Positions 28,436 to 37,308 of a stretch of 64,000 nucleotides of DNA are shown one piece after another (within the stretch, counting starts at the first letter, position 1; every line of letters starts with the position of its first letter). Below the pieces are notes generated by a model. That model was not told the DNA's origin and searched no databases. It saw only the letters and a list, made by a program, of their open reading frames with translations. The translations under genes and the position numbers were made by a program. Source of the stretch: JAHECW01 sp964641415. Lineage in GTDB: Bacteria > Acidobacteriota > Thermoanaerobaculia > Thermoanaerobaculales > Sulfomarinibacteraceae. Where the stretch lies: positions 24,548-88,547 of the forward strand of contig CAZXMW010000009.1 of the NCBI GenBank assembly GCA_964641415.1. Direction: 5' to 3'.

Positions 28436-30103
28436 TCAGCGCGCCAGAAACTCGTCGATGCCGCGGCAGTTGACGAGGTCATCGGCGGTGGCGCCGGCAC
28501 GCCGGGCGACCGCGACCCCCCAGCGGACATCGTCCAGGCCGCCGACGGCGTGGGCATCCGGGTTGACGACGAGCGTGAGCCCACGGTCGAGAGCGCGCCG
28601 GGCCGACCCGGCGTCGAGATCGAGGCGGTAGGGGCTTGCGTTGACCTCGACCGCGACGCCGTGCTCCGCGCACGCGTCGAGCACCCGGTCCAGGTCGAAC
28701 GCGTAGCCCGGACGAGCGAGCAGCAGCCGACCGGTCGGGTGGCCGAGCACGCGGCATGCCGGATGGCTGACAGCGGTCACCAACCGCTCGGTCTGCGCTT
28801 TCTCGGCGAGCCGGAAGGACGAGTGCACCGAGGCGACCGAATAGTCGAGGCCGGACTCGCAGCCGTCCGGGATGTCGAGCTCTCCGCTCGCCAGGATGTC
28901 GGCCTCGAGCCCCTTGACGACCCTCAGCTCGGGGTGGGCGTCGTTCCAGGCATCGGCCCTCGACCACTGGTCGCGCAGCCGGTCAGCATCGACGCCGTTG
29001 GCGTAGAAGGCGGCCGGCGAGTGATCGGCGACCCCGAAGAACGACCAGCCCCGAGCCGCCGCAGCAGCGGCCATCTGCTCGAGGGTGGCGACGCCGTCGG
29101 AGTCGGTGGTGTGGTTGTGGAGCACGCCCTGAAAATCGGCCGCCTCGACCAACCGCGGCAGCCTGCCGCGTGCCGCCGCATCAATCCATACGGCGTCGTC
29201 CCGAAGCTCCGGCGGCACCCACGCCAGGCCCAGGGCGGCGAACACCGCCGCCTCGTCGCCGATCCCCTCGAGCGAGCGAACGGCGTCGGACGAGCCCGCA
29301 CGCTCCTCGAGGGCCGCGACGAAAGCACCGCTGCCGGTCGCCCGGATCAGGGCCCAGCCCGCATCGTCCGGGGCGGCGAACCAGAGCCGTACGTCGAGGC
29401 CGTCGCTCGAGCGCCAAAGCCACTGATCATCGGTGATCCGCTCGACATCCCCGCCGAGGGCGCCGGCCACGGTCTCGGGCCGGCCGCCTTCGGCCGGCGT
29501 CACCAGGTACGCGAGCTCACCGACGGTCTCCGTCGCCCGGCGCAGCTCGCCCGCCGGGTTGACGGCGCCGACGCCGGGCACCCCGTTCAGACGGCGCTCG
29601 AGCTCGGCGCCGACCTTCCAGGCCTCGTGCACAAGTCGTCGCTCGCGGGCGCGGTTGTGAAAGGCGAGGCCGTCGAGCACCGTTCTCTGGGTCGCCGACC
29701 CGAAACCCTTCAGGTCGAGCAGACGGTTCTCTCGACAGGCGTACTCGAGCTCGCCCAGCGACTCCAGCCCGAGGTCGCGCCACAGTGCGCCGACCTTCTT
29801 CGGGCCGAGGCCGGGCAGCGACATCATCTCCCGCACGCCGGGCGGAATCCGGGCCTCGGCATCGACCAGGGCCTGCGGTCGCTCCCCGGCTCCGAGCTCG
29901 GCGAGGACACCGGCAGTACCCTTGCCGATGCCTCTGATCCGGAGGATGGCGCCGCTCGCGATCAGCTCATCGAGATCGGTCTCGATGGTTTCCACCGCCC
30001 GCGCGGCGCCCGCGAACGCGCGCACCCGGTGGACGTTGGCGCCTTCGACCTCGAGCAGCCGACCGATCTCCCGGAGTGTTCCAGCGGCAGTCTTCCGATC
30101 CAT
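28436..30103 (-). CDS. PolX/PHP-family protein with helix-hairpin-helix region and degenerate polymerase site
   Basis: A 555-residue protein in the layout of bacterial DNA polymerase X: an 8-kDa-like and HhH region (residues 1-150, RIRGIGKGTA and LPGLGPKKV), a pol-beta-like core (160-310) and a C-terminal PHP domain (325-555). PHP metal ligands look intact (HNHTTDSDG, ADHS, EADI, SVHSSF, HPTGR, NPDAH). The polymerase core departs from the active consensus: GELRRATETVGELAY carries Glu196 and Ala198 where active enzymes have two aspartates (VGDID), although Asp237 is kept. It therefore probably acts as a PHP nuclease or phosphoesterase in repair rather than as a polymerase. Confidence 0.82.
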   Translation of the reverse strand: MDRKTAAGTLREIGRLLEVEGANVHRVRAFAGAARAVETIETDLDELIASGAILRIRGIGKGTAGVLAELGAGERPQALVDAEARIPPGVREMMSLPGLGPKKVGALWRDLGLESLGELEYACRENRLLDLKGFGSATQRTVLDGLAFHNRARERRLVHEAWKVGAELERRLNGVPGVGAVNPAGELRRATETVGELAYLVTPAEGGRPETVAGALGGDVERITDDQWLWRSSDGLDVRLWFAAPDDAGWALIRATGSGAFVAALEERAGSSDAVRSLEGIGDEAAVFAALGLAWVPPELRDDAVWIDAAARGRLPRLVEAADFQGVLHNHTTDSDGVATLEQMAAAAAARGWSFFGVADHSPAAFYANGVDADRLRDQWSRADAWNDAHPELRVVKGLEADILASGELDIPDGCESGLDYSVASVHSSFRLAEKAQTERLVTAVSHPACRVLGHPTGRLLLARPGYAFDLDRVLDACAEHGVAVEVNASPYRLDLDAGSARRALDRGLTLVVNPDAHAVGGLDDVRWGVAVARRAGATADDLVNCRGIDEFLAR

Positions 30104-30184
30104 GTCGATATCCTTCCGGGGCCCGCCGCGACCGATGCCCGAACCGGCCCATCTCTCGCTTCATGATATATTTCTCTCGTTCTG

Positions 30185-31933
30185 ATGGGCCTTTTGAACC
30201 GCTTTCGCTCGTCCCTCACCTATCCCATCGCCGCGACCCTGGTTCTGGTCACCGTGGTACCGGTCGCGCTGTCGGGTTGGCTGTTCGCGTCGTACAACCG
30301 GGAGCACCTGACCACCGTCGAGAAGCTCTACCTGAATCGTCAGGCCGTCAGTCTCGCCGGCGACGTCGACCACTTCCTGACCGGCCGCGGCACCTTTCTC
30401 GAGAGCACGGCCCGGGCATTGGCGGTGTCCGGCGGCGACGACCCGGCCGCCTTCGAGTCCTACCTCCAGGGCATTGCGAGCGAGGCCGGGGCCTCGTTCG
30501 CGTTTCTGCAGATTCTCAACCTCACCGACGACGGCAGCTACGTCTACGACCCCGGGCTGACCAGGGACCAGGTCGAGCATCTCGCCACGCTCGTCCGATC
30601 GGCTCAGCGCACCACCATCAGCACCGGCGACCCGTCGCCGGAGTTCCGCATCGAGCTCGCAGCCGGCCGCTCGCCGTGGGCGGTCATGGTCTATCCCCTG
30701 AGGTCGATCGACTCAGGCGTCTGGGGCAGCCTGGCCGGAGTCGTCGACCTGTCCGATCTCGAGCGGAGCTTCACCGGAAGCGCCTTCAGTGGGCTCTTCG
30801 TCGGCGTCATCGACGAGAGCGGCACGCTGGTCCTGACCTCCGAGCCGGATCTCCGCGGCGAGTCGCTGTCGTCGTCTCCGTTGGTCCGCGACTTTCTCGT
30901 CCGGCCTCTCGCCCTGACCCTGACCTATGACAACCCGCTGATGCCGGACATCGGCGAGGTCCTCGGGTCGGCGGCGCCGGTGTCGTCGCTGGACTGGGGC
31001 GTGGTTCTCGAGCGACCGACCGCCGTCGCCTTCGCACCGGTCGAGGTCATGCAGCATCGCACGCTGATGGTGAGCGCTGTTGCCGGATTGGTGGCGCTCG
31101 GCCTCGGATTCGCAATCAGCCGCCGCATGATCGGGCCGTTGCAGGAGCTCGACCGGATCTCGAGCGAGATTTCCGAGGGCAAGCTCAGTGAACGTCTGGA
31201 CCTCCGGGGCAACGACGAGCTCGCGCGCCTCGGCCGCAACTTCAACCACATGGCGGAGAACATCGAGTCCCTGGTCCGCAAGCTCAAGCACGCGCTGCGC
31301 CAGAACCAGGAGCTCTTCCTCGAGACCATCCGGACCCTGGCCACCGCCATCGACGCCAAGGACCCCTACACCAAAGGCCACTCCGAGCGGGTGAGCTCGT
31401 ACTCCATGGCCATCGCACGGCACCTGGGATTGAGCTTCGACGACGTGTTCAACATCCGGATCGCGGCCATCCTGCACGACGTGGGCAAGCTCGGCATCGA
31501 GGACAGCATCCTCAACAAACCGGGCGGCCTGACCGCCGAGGAGTACGAGGTCATGCGTCGCCATCCCGACATCGGGGCACAGATCATGGCCCCGATCAGC
31601 AAGCTCAAGTCGATCATCCCCGGCATTCGCAACCACCACGAAACCTGGGACGGCAACGGCTACCCCGACCGCCTGACGGGCGAGGAGATTCCGCTTGTGG
31701 CGCGGATCATCGGCGTGGCCGACACCTTCGACGCCATGACCACCAACCGGCCCTATCAGCGAGCCATGCCGCTCGCCCATGTGGTGCAGAAGATGCACGC
31801 CATGGCGGGCTCCCGGTTCGACCCGAGCGTTGTCAGCGCGTTCGCGGCGGCTGTCGAGGCGGGCGACATCACACCGCCGGCGGCCCCGGAGCCGTCGAGG
31901 ACGCCCGCCGAGACCCACCAGGAGGTGTCATGA
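30185..31933 (+). CDS. Membrane sensor with Cache-like and HAMP domains and HD-GYP phosphodiesterase
   Basis: A 582-residue protein with two transmembrane segments (15-36 and 292-313) flanking a periplasmic Cache-like sensor. A HAMP linker (314-365) and an HD-GYP domain follow. Metal and signature residues are His431-Asp432 (HDVGKLG) and NGYP (491-494), with HHETWDG just before. HD-GYP enzymes degrade cyclic di-GMP, so this protein likely couples an extracellular signal to second-messenger level. The GYP stretch reads HHETWDGNGYP, with Thr where Arg is usual. Its stop overlaps the TPR gene by ATGA. It is divergent from the PolX-like gene; the 81-base gap contains a TATATTT stretch. Confidence 0.9.
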   Translation: MGLLNRFRSSLTYPIAATLVLVTVVPVALSGWLFASYNREHLTTVEKLYLNRQAVSLAGDVDHFLTGRGTFLESTARALAVSGGDDPAAFESYLQGIASEAGASFAFLQILNLTDDGSYVYDPGLTRDQVEHLATLVRSAQRTTISTGDPSPEFRIELAAGRSPWAVMVYPLRSIDSGVWGSLAGVVDLSDLERSFTGSAFSGLFVGVIDESGTLVLTSEPDLRGESLSSSPLVRDFLVRPLALTLTYDNPLMPDIGEVLGSAAPVSSLDWGVVLERPTAVAFAPVEVMQHRTLMVSAVAGLVALGLGFAISRRMIGPLQELDRISSEISEGKLSERLDLRGNDELARLGRNFNHMAENIESLVRKLKHALRQNQELFLETIRTLATAIDAKDPYTKGHSERVSSYSMAIARHLGLSFDDVFNIRIAAILHDVGKLGIEDSILNKPGGLTAEEYEVMRRHPDIGAQIMAPISKLKSIIPGIRNHHETWDGNGYPDRLTGEEIPLVARIIGVADTFDAMTTNRPYQRAMPLAHVVQKMHAMAGSRFDPSVVSAFAAAVEAGDITPPAAPEPSRTPAETHQEVS

Positions 31934-32724
31934 AGCTCCGACCGTTGCTGATCGTGACCGCCCTGATCACCGCGTTGACGCTGCTCGGATCGTCGTTCGC
32001 CGCGGCATCGCCCGACCCCAAGAAAAACAAAAAAAAGAAACAGAACCAGACCGACCCCCTGCTGTCCCAGGCGCTGATGCGCCAGGGCTTGGTGTTCATG
32101 CAGCAGCAGCGATTCGAGGAGGCGATCGAAAAGTACCTCGAGGCCGAGGCCGCAACCCCGGGCAACGCCACGGCGTACAACATGTTGGGCCTGTGCTACC
32201 AGGGCCTCGAGCAGTACGACAGGGCACTGGAGTACTTCGATCTGGCACTCGCCACCATTCCGGGCTTCACCGACGCGCGCAACAACCGCGGCTCCACCTA
32301 CCTCGCCCTCGGGCAGTATCGGTTGGCCGAGATCGACTTCATCGCCGCACTGACCGACGCCACCTACCCCCACCGCTGGAAGGTCTACTACAACCTGGGC
32401 GTGACCTATTTGAGCCGGGGCCAGATCGGCGCCGCCGAGGAGAACTTCGAAAAGGCGATCGTCGCGCCGGTACCGGTCTTCGAGGCCTACCTCCGACTGG
32501 CCGAGATCGCCCAGGCTCAGGGGCGTCTCGAGTCGGCGCTGAGCCTGATCGAGGAAGCCCGCCTCAAGTACCCGGACCGCCTCGATGGAACCCTCGCCTA
32601 CGGCCGGTTGCTGGTCGATCTCGGGCGTTCGTCCGAGGCCCGGCCCTACCTCGAGGACGTCGTCGCTTCGGACCCGAGGTCGAGACTCGCCGACGAGGCG
32701 CGGGCGCTGCTCGACTCGACGTGA
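31930..32724 (+). CDS. TPR-repeat periplasmic protein
   Basis: A 264-residue exported protein. A signal peptide (residues 1-25) is followed by a lysine-rich stretch (KKNKKKK) and then five to six tetratricopeptide repeats (for example AYNMLGLCYQGLEQYDRALEYF and ARNNRGSTYLALGQYRLAEIDF). The layout resembles the PilF/PilW pilotins of type IV pili, but no lipobox cysteine is apparent and the assignment is only a guess. It would act as a protein-interaction scaffold in the periplasm. It overlaps the HD-GYP gene by four bases and precedes the roadblock gene by 9 bases, so the three are likely one transcript. Confidence 0.8.
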   Translation: MKLRPLLIVTALITALTLLGSSFAAASPDPKKNKKKKQNQTDPLLSQALMRQGLVFMQQQRFEEAIEKYLEAEAATPGNATAYNMLGLCYQGLEQYDRALEYFDLALATIPGFTDARNNRGSTYLALGQYRLAEIDFIAALTDATYPHRWKVYYNLGVTYLSRGQIGAAEENFEKAIVAPVPVFEAYLRLAEIAQAQGRLESALSLIEEARLKYPDRLDGTLAYGRLLVDLGRSSEARPYLEDVVASDPRSRLADEARALLDST

Positions 32725-32733
32725 CCCGGACAG

Positions 32734-33096
32734 ATGCCGTTCAACTACCTGCTCACCAACCTTCTGGTGGATGTTCCCGAGGCGGTGGGTGCGATCTTCC
32801 TCGACGACGAAGGTGAAACGGTCGACTACGTGACCCGTCACGGCGAGCCCTTCGACCTCAAGGTCGAGGGCGCCTACCAGGGCATCTTCATCCGCCGGCT
32901 GAAGTCAGCGCTCGCCGCCGTCGACTCCGCCCGCCTCGAGCTCTTCGTCGTCGAAGGCCAGGAACTCGCGACGTTGACGCACCTGCTGCCCGATGGCTAC
33001 TATGTGGTGCTCGTCGCGCGCTTGCCGGTCGCCCAGGCGCGGGCCCGACACCACCTCCGCCGTGCGGCTCGGCTGATCGCGCGAGAGTTCGGGTAG
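32734..33096 (+). CDS. Roadblock/LC7-like protein (MglB-type)
   Basis: A 120-residue single-domain protein. The pattern VPEAVGAIFLDDEGETVDYVT, a helix with the RRLK core, then LELFVVEGQELATLTHLLPDGYYVVLVAR is the beta-alpha-beta arrangement of roadblock domains. Bacterial members such as MglB act as GAPs or adaptors for the polarity GTPase MglA, or respond to small GTPases in motility. No GTPase gene is adjacent. It lies 9 bases after the TPR gene and about 100 bases before ftsY, on the same strand. With the HD-GYP protein upstream it suggests a signalling or surface-polarity unit. Confidence 0.7.
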   Translation: MPFNYLLTNLLVDVPEAVGAIFLDDEGETVDYVTRHGEPFDLKVEGAYQGIFIRRLKSALAAVDSARLELFVVEGQELATLTHLLPDGYYVVLVARLPVAQARARHHLRRAARLIAREFG

Positions 33097-33195
33097 AGCG
33101 CAGACCGGCACCGCCGCCGCTCATGGCGCAACAGCGACCGAGACGCAAACGAAAACCGCCAGATCGCCCGCTCCGGGCGGGCTCCGGGAGACGAC

Positions 33196-34122
33196 ATGGC
33201 CGGGACCTTTCTGAACAAACTCAAGCGCGGTCTCTTCATGACCCACACCGAGTTCCTCGAGAAGGTGGGCGAGACGTTTCAGCGCACCGGACCGGTCGAG
33301 CCGGCTCACATCGACCGGCTCGAGGAGGCCCTCATCGCGGCCGACGCCGGGGTCGCTCTGTCGGTCCGGCTCGCCGACGAGCTTCGGGCCGAGGTGCGCG
33401 CCAACCGGATCACCACCGCGGAAGGGCTCCGGCCGGCGGTTCGGACGCGCTTGCTCCGTCTGCTCGAGGACGCCGACCACGAAAGCCGGCTCGCCGCCGA
33501 GCCGCCGCGGGTCACCATGGTGGTCGGGGTCAACGGGACCGGGAAGACCACGACTGTCGCCAAGCTCGCGAAACGTCGAAAGGAGGCCGGAGCGACCGTG
33601 GTTCTCGCCGCTGCCGACACCTTCCGTGCCGCCGCGGTCGACCAGCTCAAGGTCTGGGCCGAGCGGGTCGATGCCCCGGTTGTCCACCAGCGCGAAGGCG
33701 CCGACCCGGCCGCCGTGGTCTACGATGCCATCGCCGCGGCCAGGTCGCGCGGCATCGACGAGGTCCTGATCGACACCGCCGGTCGGCTCCACACCCGCGC
33801 CAATCTGATGAAGGAGCTCGAGAAGGTCAAAAGCGTCGCCGCCCGCGAGGTCGCCGGAGCACCCCACGAAGTCCTGCTGGTTCTCGACGCGACCACCGGC
33901 TCCAACGGCATCGAGCAGGCACAGCAGTTCGGCGCCACTGCCGGGGTCGACGGCGTGGTGCTGACCAAGCTCGACGGCACCGCCAAGGGCGGCGTCGTGC
34001 TCGCCATCGCCGAGACCCTCGGCCTGCCCGTCCGTTGGGTCGGCGTCGGCGAGGCGATCGACGACCTGCTGCCCTTCGACCGGGGAGATTTCGTCGACTC
34101 GCTGCTCGACGTTGAGGGCTGA
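33196..34122 (+). CDS. ftsY: Signal recognition particle receptor FtsY
   Basis: A 308-residue SRP-type GTPase with the NG domain: an N-terminal helical bundle (residues 1-90), P-loop GVNGTGKTT, DTFRAAAVDQL, DTAGRLHTRANLM, TKLDGTAKGG and the closing GVGEAIDDLLPF. These match FtsY rather than Ffh, because there is no methionine-rich M domain. The acidic A domain of E. coli FtsY is missing, as in most bacteria. It docks ribosome-SRP complexes at the membrane and hydrolyses GTP together with Ffh. The ATG at 33196 starts a short amphipathic helix (AGTFLNKLKRGLF) typical of the membrane-targeting end. It is an essential housekeeping gene. Confidence 0.95.
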   Translation: MAGTFLNKLKRGLFMTHTEFLEKVGETFQRTGPVEPAHIDRLEEALIAADAGVALSVRLADELRAEVRANRITTAEGLRPAVRTRLLRLLEDADHESRLAAEPPRVTMVVGVNGTGKTTTVAKLAKRRKEAGATVVLAAADTFRAAAVDQLKVWAERVDAPVVHQREGADPAAVVYDAIAAARSRGIDEVLIDTAGRLHTRANLMKELEKVKSVAAREVAGAPHEVLLVLDATTGSNGIEQAQQFGATAGVDGVVLTKLDGTAKGGVVLAIAETLGLPVRWVGVGEAIDDLLPFDRGDFVDSLLDVEG

Positions 34123-34195
34123 CGCGGACTCCGATACACTGAAACCTCAGCCGAGCGATTCTGCTGGATGAGATGTGCCGAGATCTTGAGGCGCT

Positions 34196-34253
34196 GATGG
34201 TTGCGAAAAACGGAGGCATGCCCGTTGGTAGATCGAGTATTTTCGCAATCATC
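34196..34253. promoter_or_regulatory. 14-bp stem-loop in the ribD leader
   Basis: GATGGTTGCGAAAA (34196-34209) can pair with TTTTCGCAATCATC (34240-34253) over 14 base pairs, one being a G-U pair. The 30-base loop contains an inner ACGG/CCGT pair and the palindrome GGCATGCC. It lies in a visibly AT-richer 200-base interval between ftsY and ribD. The sequence does not show the conserved core of an FMN riboswitch. It may be a structured leader or a small palindromic repeat. Confidence 0.45.
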
Positions 34254-34336
34254 CAGAGCCGAGGAGCTTGGTCCAGATCGCCAGTGACAATCGCTCAGCT
34301 TCGGTGAAATGCACTTCGGACCGGGAACTGAATCGA

Positions 34337-35548
34337 GTGAGTCCATCAGAAATCGAAGGTGGCGAGCACGGCACTCGGAGCTCCGAACCGCCGTCGTCGC
34401 ACGACCTCGGGCCGCCCGACGGGGCGAAACCCGAGGATGCCCGCTGGATGCGACGAGCCCTCGAGCTCGCAGCACGCGGGCGGTGCGGCGCGTCGCCCAA
34501 CCCCATGGTCGGAGCGGTGGTCCTCGACGCCGAGGGCAACCTCGTCGGCGAGGGCTACCACGCCCGGTGCGGCGGTCCCCACGCCGAAATCGAAGCTCTC
34601 GGCGAGGCCCGGGACCGCGCCCGCCGCGGCACCCTCTACGTCACCCTCGAGCCCTGCGCCCACCACGGCCGGACGCCGCCGTGCGTCGACGCCGTGATCG
34701 AGGCCGGCGTGACCCGGGTCGTGGTCGGCCTGCGCGACCCCAATCCGGCCGCAGCCGGCGGTCTCGATCTGCTCCGCGCCGAGGGCATCGAGATCACCGA
34801 GGGCGTCGGCGCCGAACGCGCCCGTCTCGTCAATCGCCGCTGGCTGACCTGGGCCAGCAACCGCCGGCCGTGGGTGACTGCCAAGGCGGCGATGTCGCTC
34901 GACGGGAGGATCGCGACCCGGACCGGCCACTCGACCTGGATCACCGGCAGACCGGCGCGCGACCGCGGCCTCGAGCTGCGCGAAGAGCACGACGCCATCC
35001 TGGTCGGGGTCGAAACGGTCATCGCCGACGACCCCCGCCTGACCCGCCGTCTCGGGCTCAACCCCGGCGGCAGCTGGCGCCGGATCGTGCTCGACTCGGC
35101 GTTGCGCACGCCGAGCGATGCCGTCGTCGTCGCCGACGAGCCCGAGCTCACGACCATCGTTCACACCGACCTCGCCGAAGGCGACGACCGGCGTCGACTC
35201 GAGGCCGCCGGCGTCGAGCTCGTCGAGCTGGCTGCCGACGACGACGGCCGGGTGTCGGTGGTTTCCGCGCTCGACCTGCTCGGCGAGCGCGGCATCGCCG
35301 CCCTGCTGGTCGAGGGCGGCGCCCGGATCCACGGCTCGTTCTTCGACCTCGATCTGGTGGACGAGCTCTACATCTTCGTCGCACCGCTGGTGATCGGCGG
35401 TCCGGCGCCGTCGGCGGTCAAAGGGCGGGGCACCGAGCGGCTCGAAGGCGCCCGACGCTTTGTCTTCGAGGAGATTCTCAAACACGGCGACGACGTCGAG
35501 CTGCACGGTGTGCGGCCGGAGTACGCGGATGTTCACGGGGTTGATTGA
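34337..35548 (+). CDS. ribD: Bifunctional riboflavin biosynthesis protein RibD (deaminase and reductase)
   Basis: A bifunctional enzyme of about 403 residues. The deaminase half has DARWMRRALELAARG, SPNPMVGAVV, the zinc ligands of HAEIEAL and LEPCAHHGRTPPC. The reductase half starts near WVTAKAAMSLDGRIA and includes TGHSTWITG, DAILVGVETVIADDPRL and LLVEGGARI. It converts the first pyrimidine of riboflavin synthesis by deamination, then side-chain reduction. The start is uncertain: GTG 34337 gives about 35 extra N-terminal residues, and the ATG at 34448 would cut a conserved motif. It overlaps ribE by 20 bases. Confidence 0.92.
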   Translation: MSPSEIEGGEHGTRSSEPPSSHDLGPPDGAKPEDARWMRRALELAARGRCGASPNPMVGAVVLDAEGNLVGEGYHARCGGPHAEIEALGEARDRARRGTLYVTLEPCAHHGRTPPCVDAVIEAGVTRVVVGLRDPNPAAAGGLDLLRAEGIEITEGVGAERARLVNRRWLTWASNRRPWVTAKAAMSLDGRIATRTGHSTWITGRPARDRGLELREEHDAILVGVETVIADDPRLTRRLGLNPGGSWRRIVLDSALRTPSDAVVVADEPELTTIVHTDLAEGDDRRRLEAAGVELVELAADDDGRVSVVSALDLLGERGIAALLVEGGARIHGSFFDLDLVDELYIFVAPLVIGGPAPSAVKGRGTERLEGARRFVFEEILKHGDDVELHGVRPEYADVHGVD

Positions 35549-36182
35549 AACCGTCGGCCGGGTCCGGCGTCTCGAGCGCCGGGGGCGCGGCGCCCGCCTC
35601 GCCGTCGCGGTCGACTGGCCCGACCACGAGACACCACGCCAAGGCGACAGCATCTCGGTCAACGGCGCCTGCCTCACGGTCACCGAACCGACGGCCGACG
35701 GCTTCGCCGCCGACCTGTCGCCCGAGACCACGAGCCGGACCCGTCTCGGCGAGCTGCGACCCGGCGACCGGGTCAATCTCGAACGCGCACTGCGGCTCGG
35801 CGACCGGCTCGGCGGTCATCTCGTGCTGGGCCACGTCGACGCCGACATACGGGTCACCGGCATCACCCCCGAGGGCGGCTTTGAACGCTGGCGAATGTCG
35901 CTGCCGGCCGAGCGCCGCGCCGAGGTCGCCGACAAGGGCAGCGTCACCCTCGACGGGGTGTCGCTGACGGTGTCGGCCGTCGGACCGGACTGGTTCGAGG
36001 TCGCGCTGATCCCCGAGACGTTGAACGTCACCACCCTCGGCGCGCTCGCGGTCGGCGCCCGAATCCACCTCGAGACCGACGTCCTCGCCAAGTACGTCGC
36101 GCGCCGACTCGGGGCGTCGAACGACGACCCTCGTTCCTCGACCCCGGCGATCGACGATCTGTTCGGGGGCGGGCGTGCGTAG
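35529..36182 (+). CDS. ribE: Riboflavin synthase alpha subunit
   Basis: A 217-residue protein with the duplicated riboflavin synthase barrel. The first copy starts MFTGLIETVGRV and contains GDSISVNGACLTVT and GHLVLGHVD. The second copy contains DKGSVTLDGVSLTV and IPETLNVTTLG, then the trimerising tail DVLAKYVARRL. It joins two lumazine molecules into riboflavin. The ATG at 35529 lies inside the end of ribD and the reading frames differ, so the two are co-translated from one mRNA. The lumazine synthase and GTP cyclohydrolase genes are not in this window. Confidence 0.95.
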   Translation: MFTGLIETVGRVRRLERRGRGARLAVAVDWPDHETPRQGDSISVNGACLTVTEPTADGFAADLSPETTSRTRLGELRPGDRVNLERALRLGDRLGGHLVLGHVDADIRVTGITPEGGFERWRMSLPAERRAEVADKGSVTLDGVSLTVSAVGPDWFEVALIPETLNVTTLGALAVGARIHLETDVLAKYVARRLGASNDDPRSSTPAIDDLFGGGRA

Positions 36183-37155
36183 GATCGAGCCCGCCTATCC
36201 GGATCTGTTCCCGATCACCCACGTGCTGCGGCCCGGCTATCTGCCTGGGGCCAAGGTGTCCCTCGACCCGATCCGGCTCGGCATCGTCTGGGATGACGCG
36301 CCGCGGCGGATTCTGCCGGCCGCGGGCTCGGTTCCGCGGGAGTCGATTCGCGCCATCGCATTCGCCCGGGTCGTGCGCGAACGGGGCGACGTCTTCCACC
36401 GGGTGCTCGAGCGCGGCGGATCGGTGCTGCTGGTCATGGACGAGCACGACGTCACACCGGCCGACCTCGGCCTCGACGGGCCGTCGGACGAGCTCCGGAT
36501 CAGCGTGCTGTTGCCGGTGCTGCCGTTCCCCCTGTCCGACGGCCTCAAGGTTCCGAGCGCATGGAGCGCGTGGCGTTGGGGCGCGGTCCTCGGGCTGTTT
36601 CCCTTTCCCGGCACCGAGGCCGAAGTCGAGCGGCGGGTCAACCAGCTCAAGAGCGCCGGGGCCCGCTTCGCGGTCGCCGCACCGCTGCTGCTGACGCCGA
36701 AGGACCGGCACCGCATCCTCGACGGTTGCGACGGGACGGCGGTCGCCGACCAGCTCGAGAACGCGCTGTTCCACGCCGACGTCGCCCGCGGACTGCACCG
36801 CCTCGAGCGACGCGCCGGCGTCACCCTGCACGAGGTCGGCATGGACCCCTTCATCCCGACCATGGTGCCGCGCGGCTGCCAGGCCAACGCGGTTCGAACC
36901 GGCGCCATCCTCCGCCTCTGGGCTCGGAGGCTCGACCAGAGCCACGAGGAGTCGTCCTGGGGCTGGCGGCTGCGCCGCGCCGCCACCGCCCTCGAGCAGC
37001 TGCCCAGCGATCCGGCCGTGCTCGCCATGGAGGACAACCTGCGCGTCGTCCCCGGATTCGACCCCTGGGTCGAGAGCTTCACCCGCGCTCTGTGGTATGG
37101 CGGCGAGCCCGTCGAGTCGGCCTGGCGGCGGTGGTCCGGCCAGGATGAGGAGTGA
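36175..37155 (+). CDS. Unknown protein overlapping ribE
   Basis: A 326-residue soluble protein with no family I can name. It starts at GTG 36175 inside the last codons of ribE (8-base overlap), so it is co-translated with the flavin genes. Visible features are an N-terminal block YPDLFPITHVLRPGYLPGAKV, a segment RFAVAAPLLLTPKDRHRI, and the central MDPFIPTMVPRGCQANAVRTG with a single cysteine. No transmembrane helix, signal peptide or nucleotide-binding loop is apparent. Codon use resembles the neighbours, so it looks native. Location suggests a link to flavin metabolism, but this is only context. Confidence 0.6.
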   Translation: MRRIEPAYPDLFPITHVLRPGYLPGAKVSLDPIRLGIVWDDAPRRILPAAGSVPRESIRAIAFARVVRERGDVFHRVLERGGSVLLVMDEHDVTPADLGLDGPSDELRISVLLPVLPFPLSDGLKVPSAWSAWRWGAVLGLFPFPGTEAEVERRVNQLKSAGARFAVAAPLLLTPKDRHRILDGCDGTAVADQLENALFHADVARGLHRLERRAGVTLHEVGMDPFIPTMVPRGCQANAVRTGAILRLWARRLDQSHEESSWGWRLRRAATALEQLPSDPAVLAMEDNLRVVPGFDPWVESFTRALWYGGEPVESAWRRWSGQDEE

Positions 37156-37158
37156 GGA

Positions 37159-37241
37159 CTCGCGCAAGAGGAAGTGCAGATTTTTCGCGCCCAGGTGCGG
37201 TGCAGGGAGAATGCGAAAACCGGTCGTTGTTCCTGCGCGAG
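37159..37241. promoter_or_regulatory. Two-tier stem-loop in the dodecin leader
   Basis: The outer arms CTCGCGCA (37159-37166) and TGCGCGAG (37234-37241) pair perfectly, extended by a GGAA/TTCC pair after a 3-base bulge. The inner arms TTTTCGC (37182-37188) and GCGAAAA (37213-37219) pair inside them. It begins just after the preceding gene and ends about 70 bases before dodecin. The inner arm sequence recurs in two other hairpins of this region. Confidence 0.5.
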
Positions 37242-37308
37242 CCCTGGGTGGAAGACGGCCGTCGCGATTGTTGTTGCGGAGAATAGATAAACCTACGAGG
37301 AGAAGAAC

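Noticed and set aside
34196..34253. Integron attC or factor-independent terminator for ftsY
   Set aside because: No integrase or cassette structure is present, and no T-tract directly follows the stem; kept only as an unexplained structured element.
34123..34336. FMN riboswitch upstream of ribD
   Set aside because: The leader folds into a hairpin, but the conserved FMN aptamer words (for example the GGCGG and AGCCCGCGA-type segments) are not visible.
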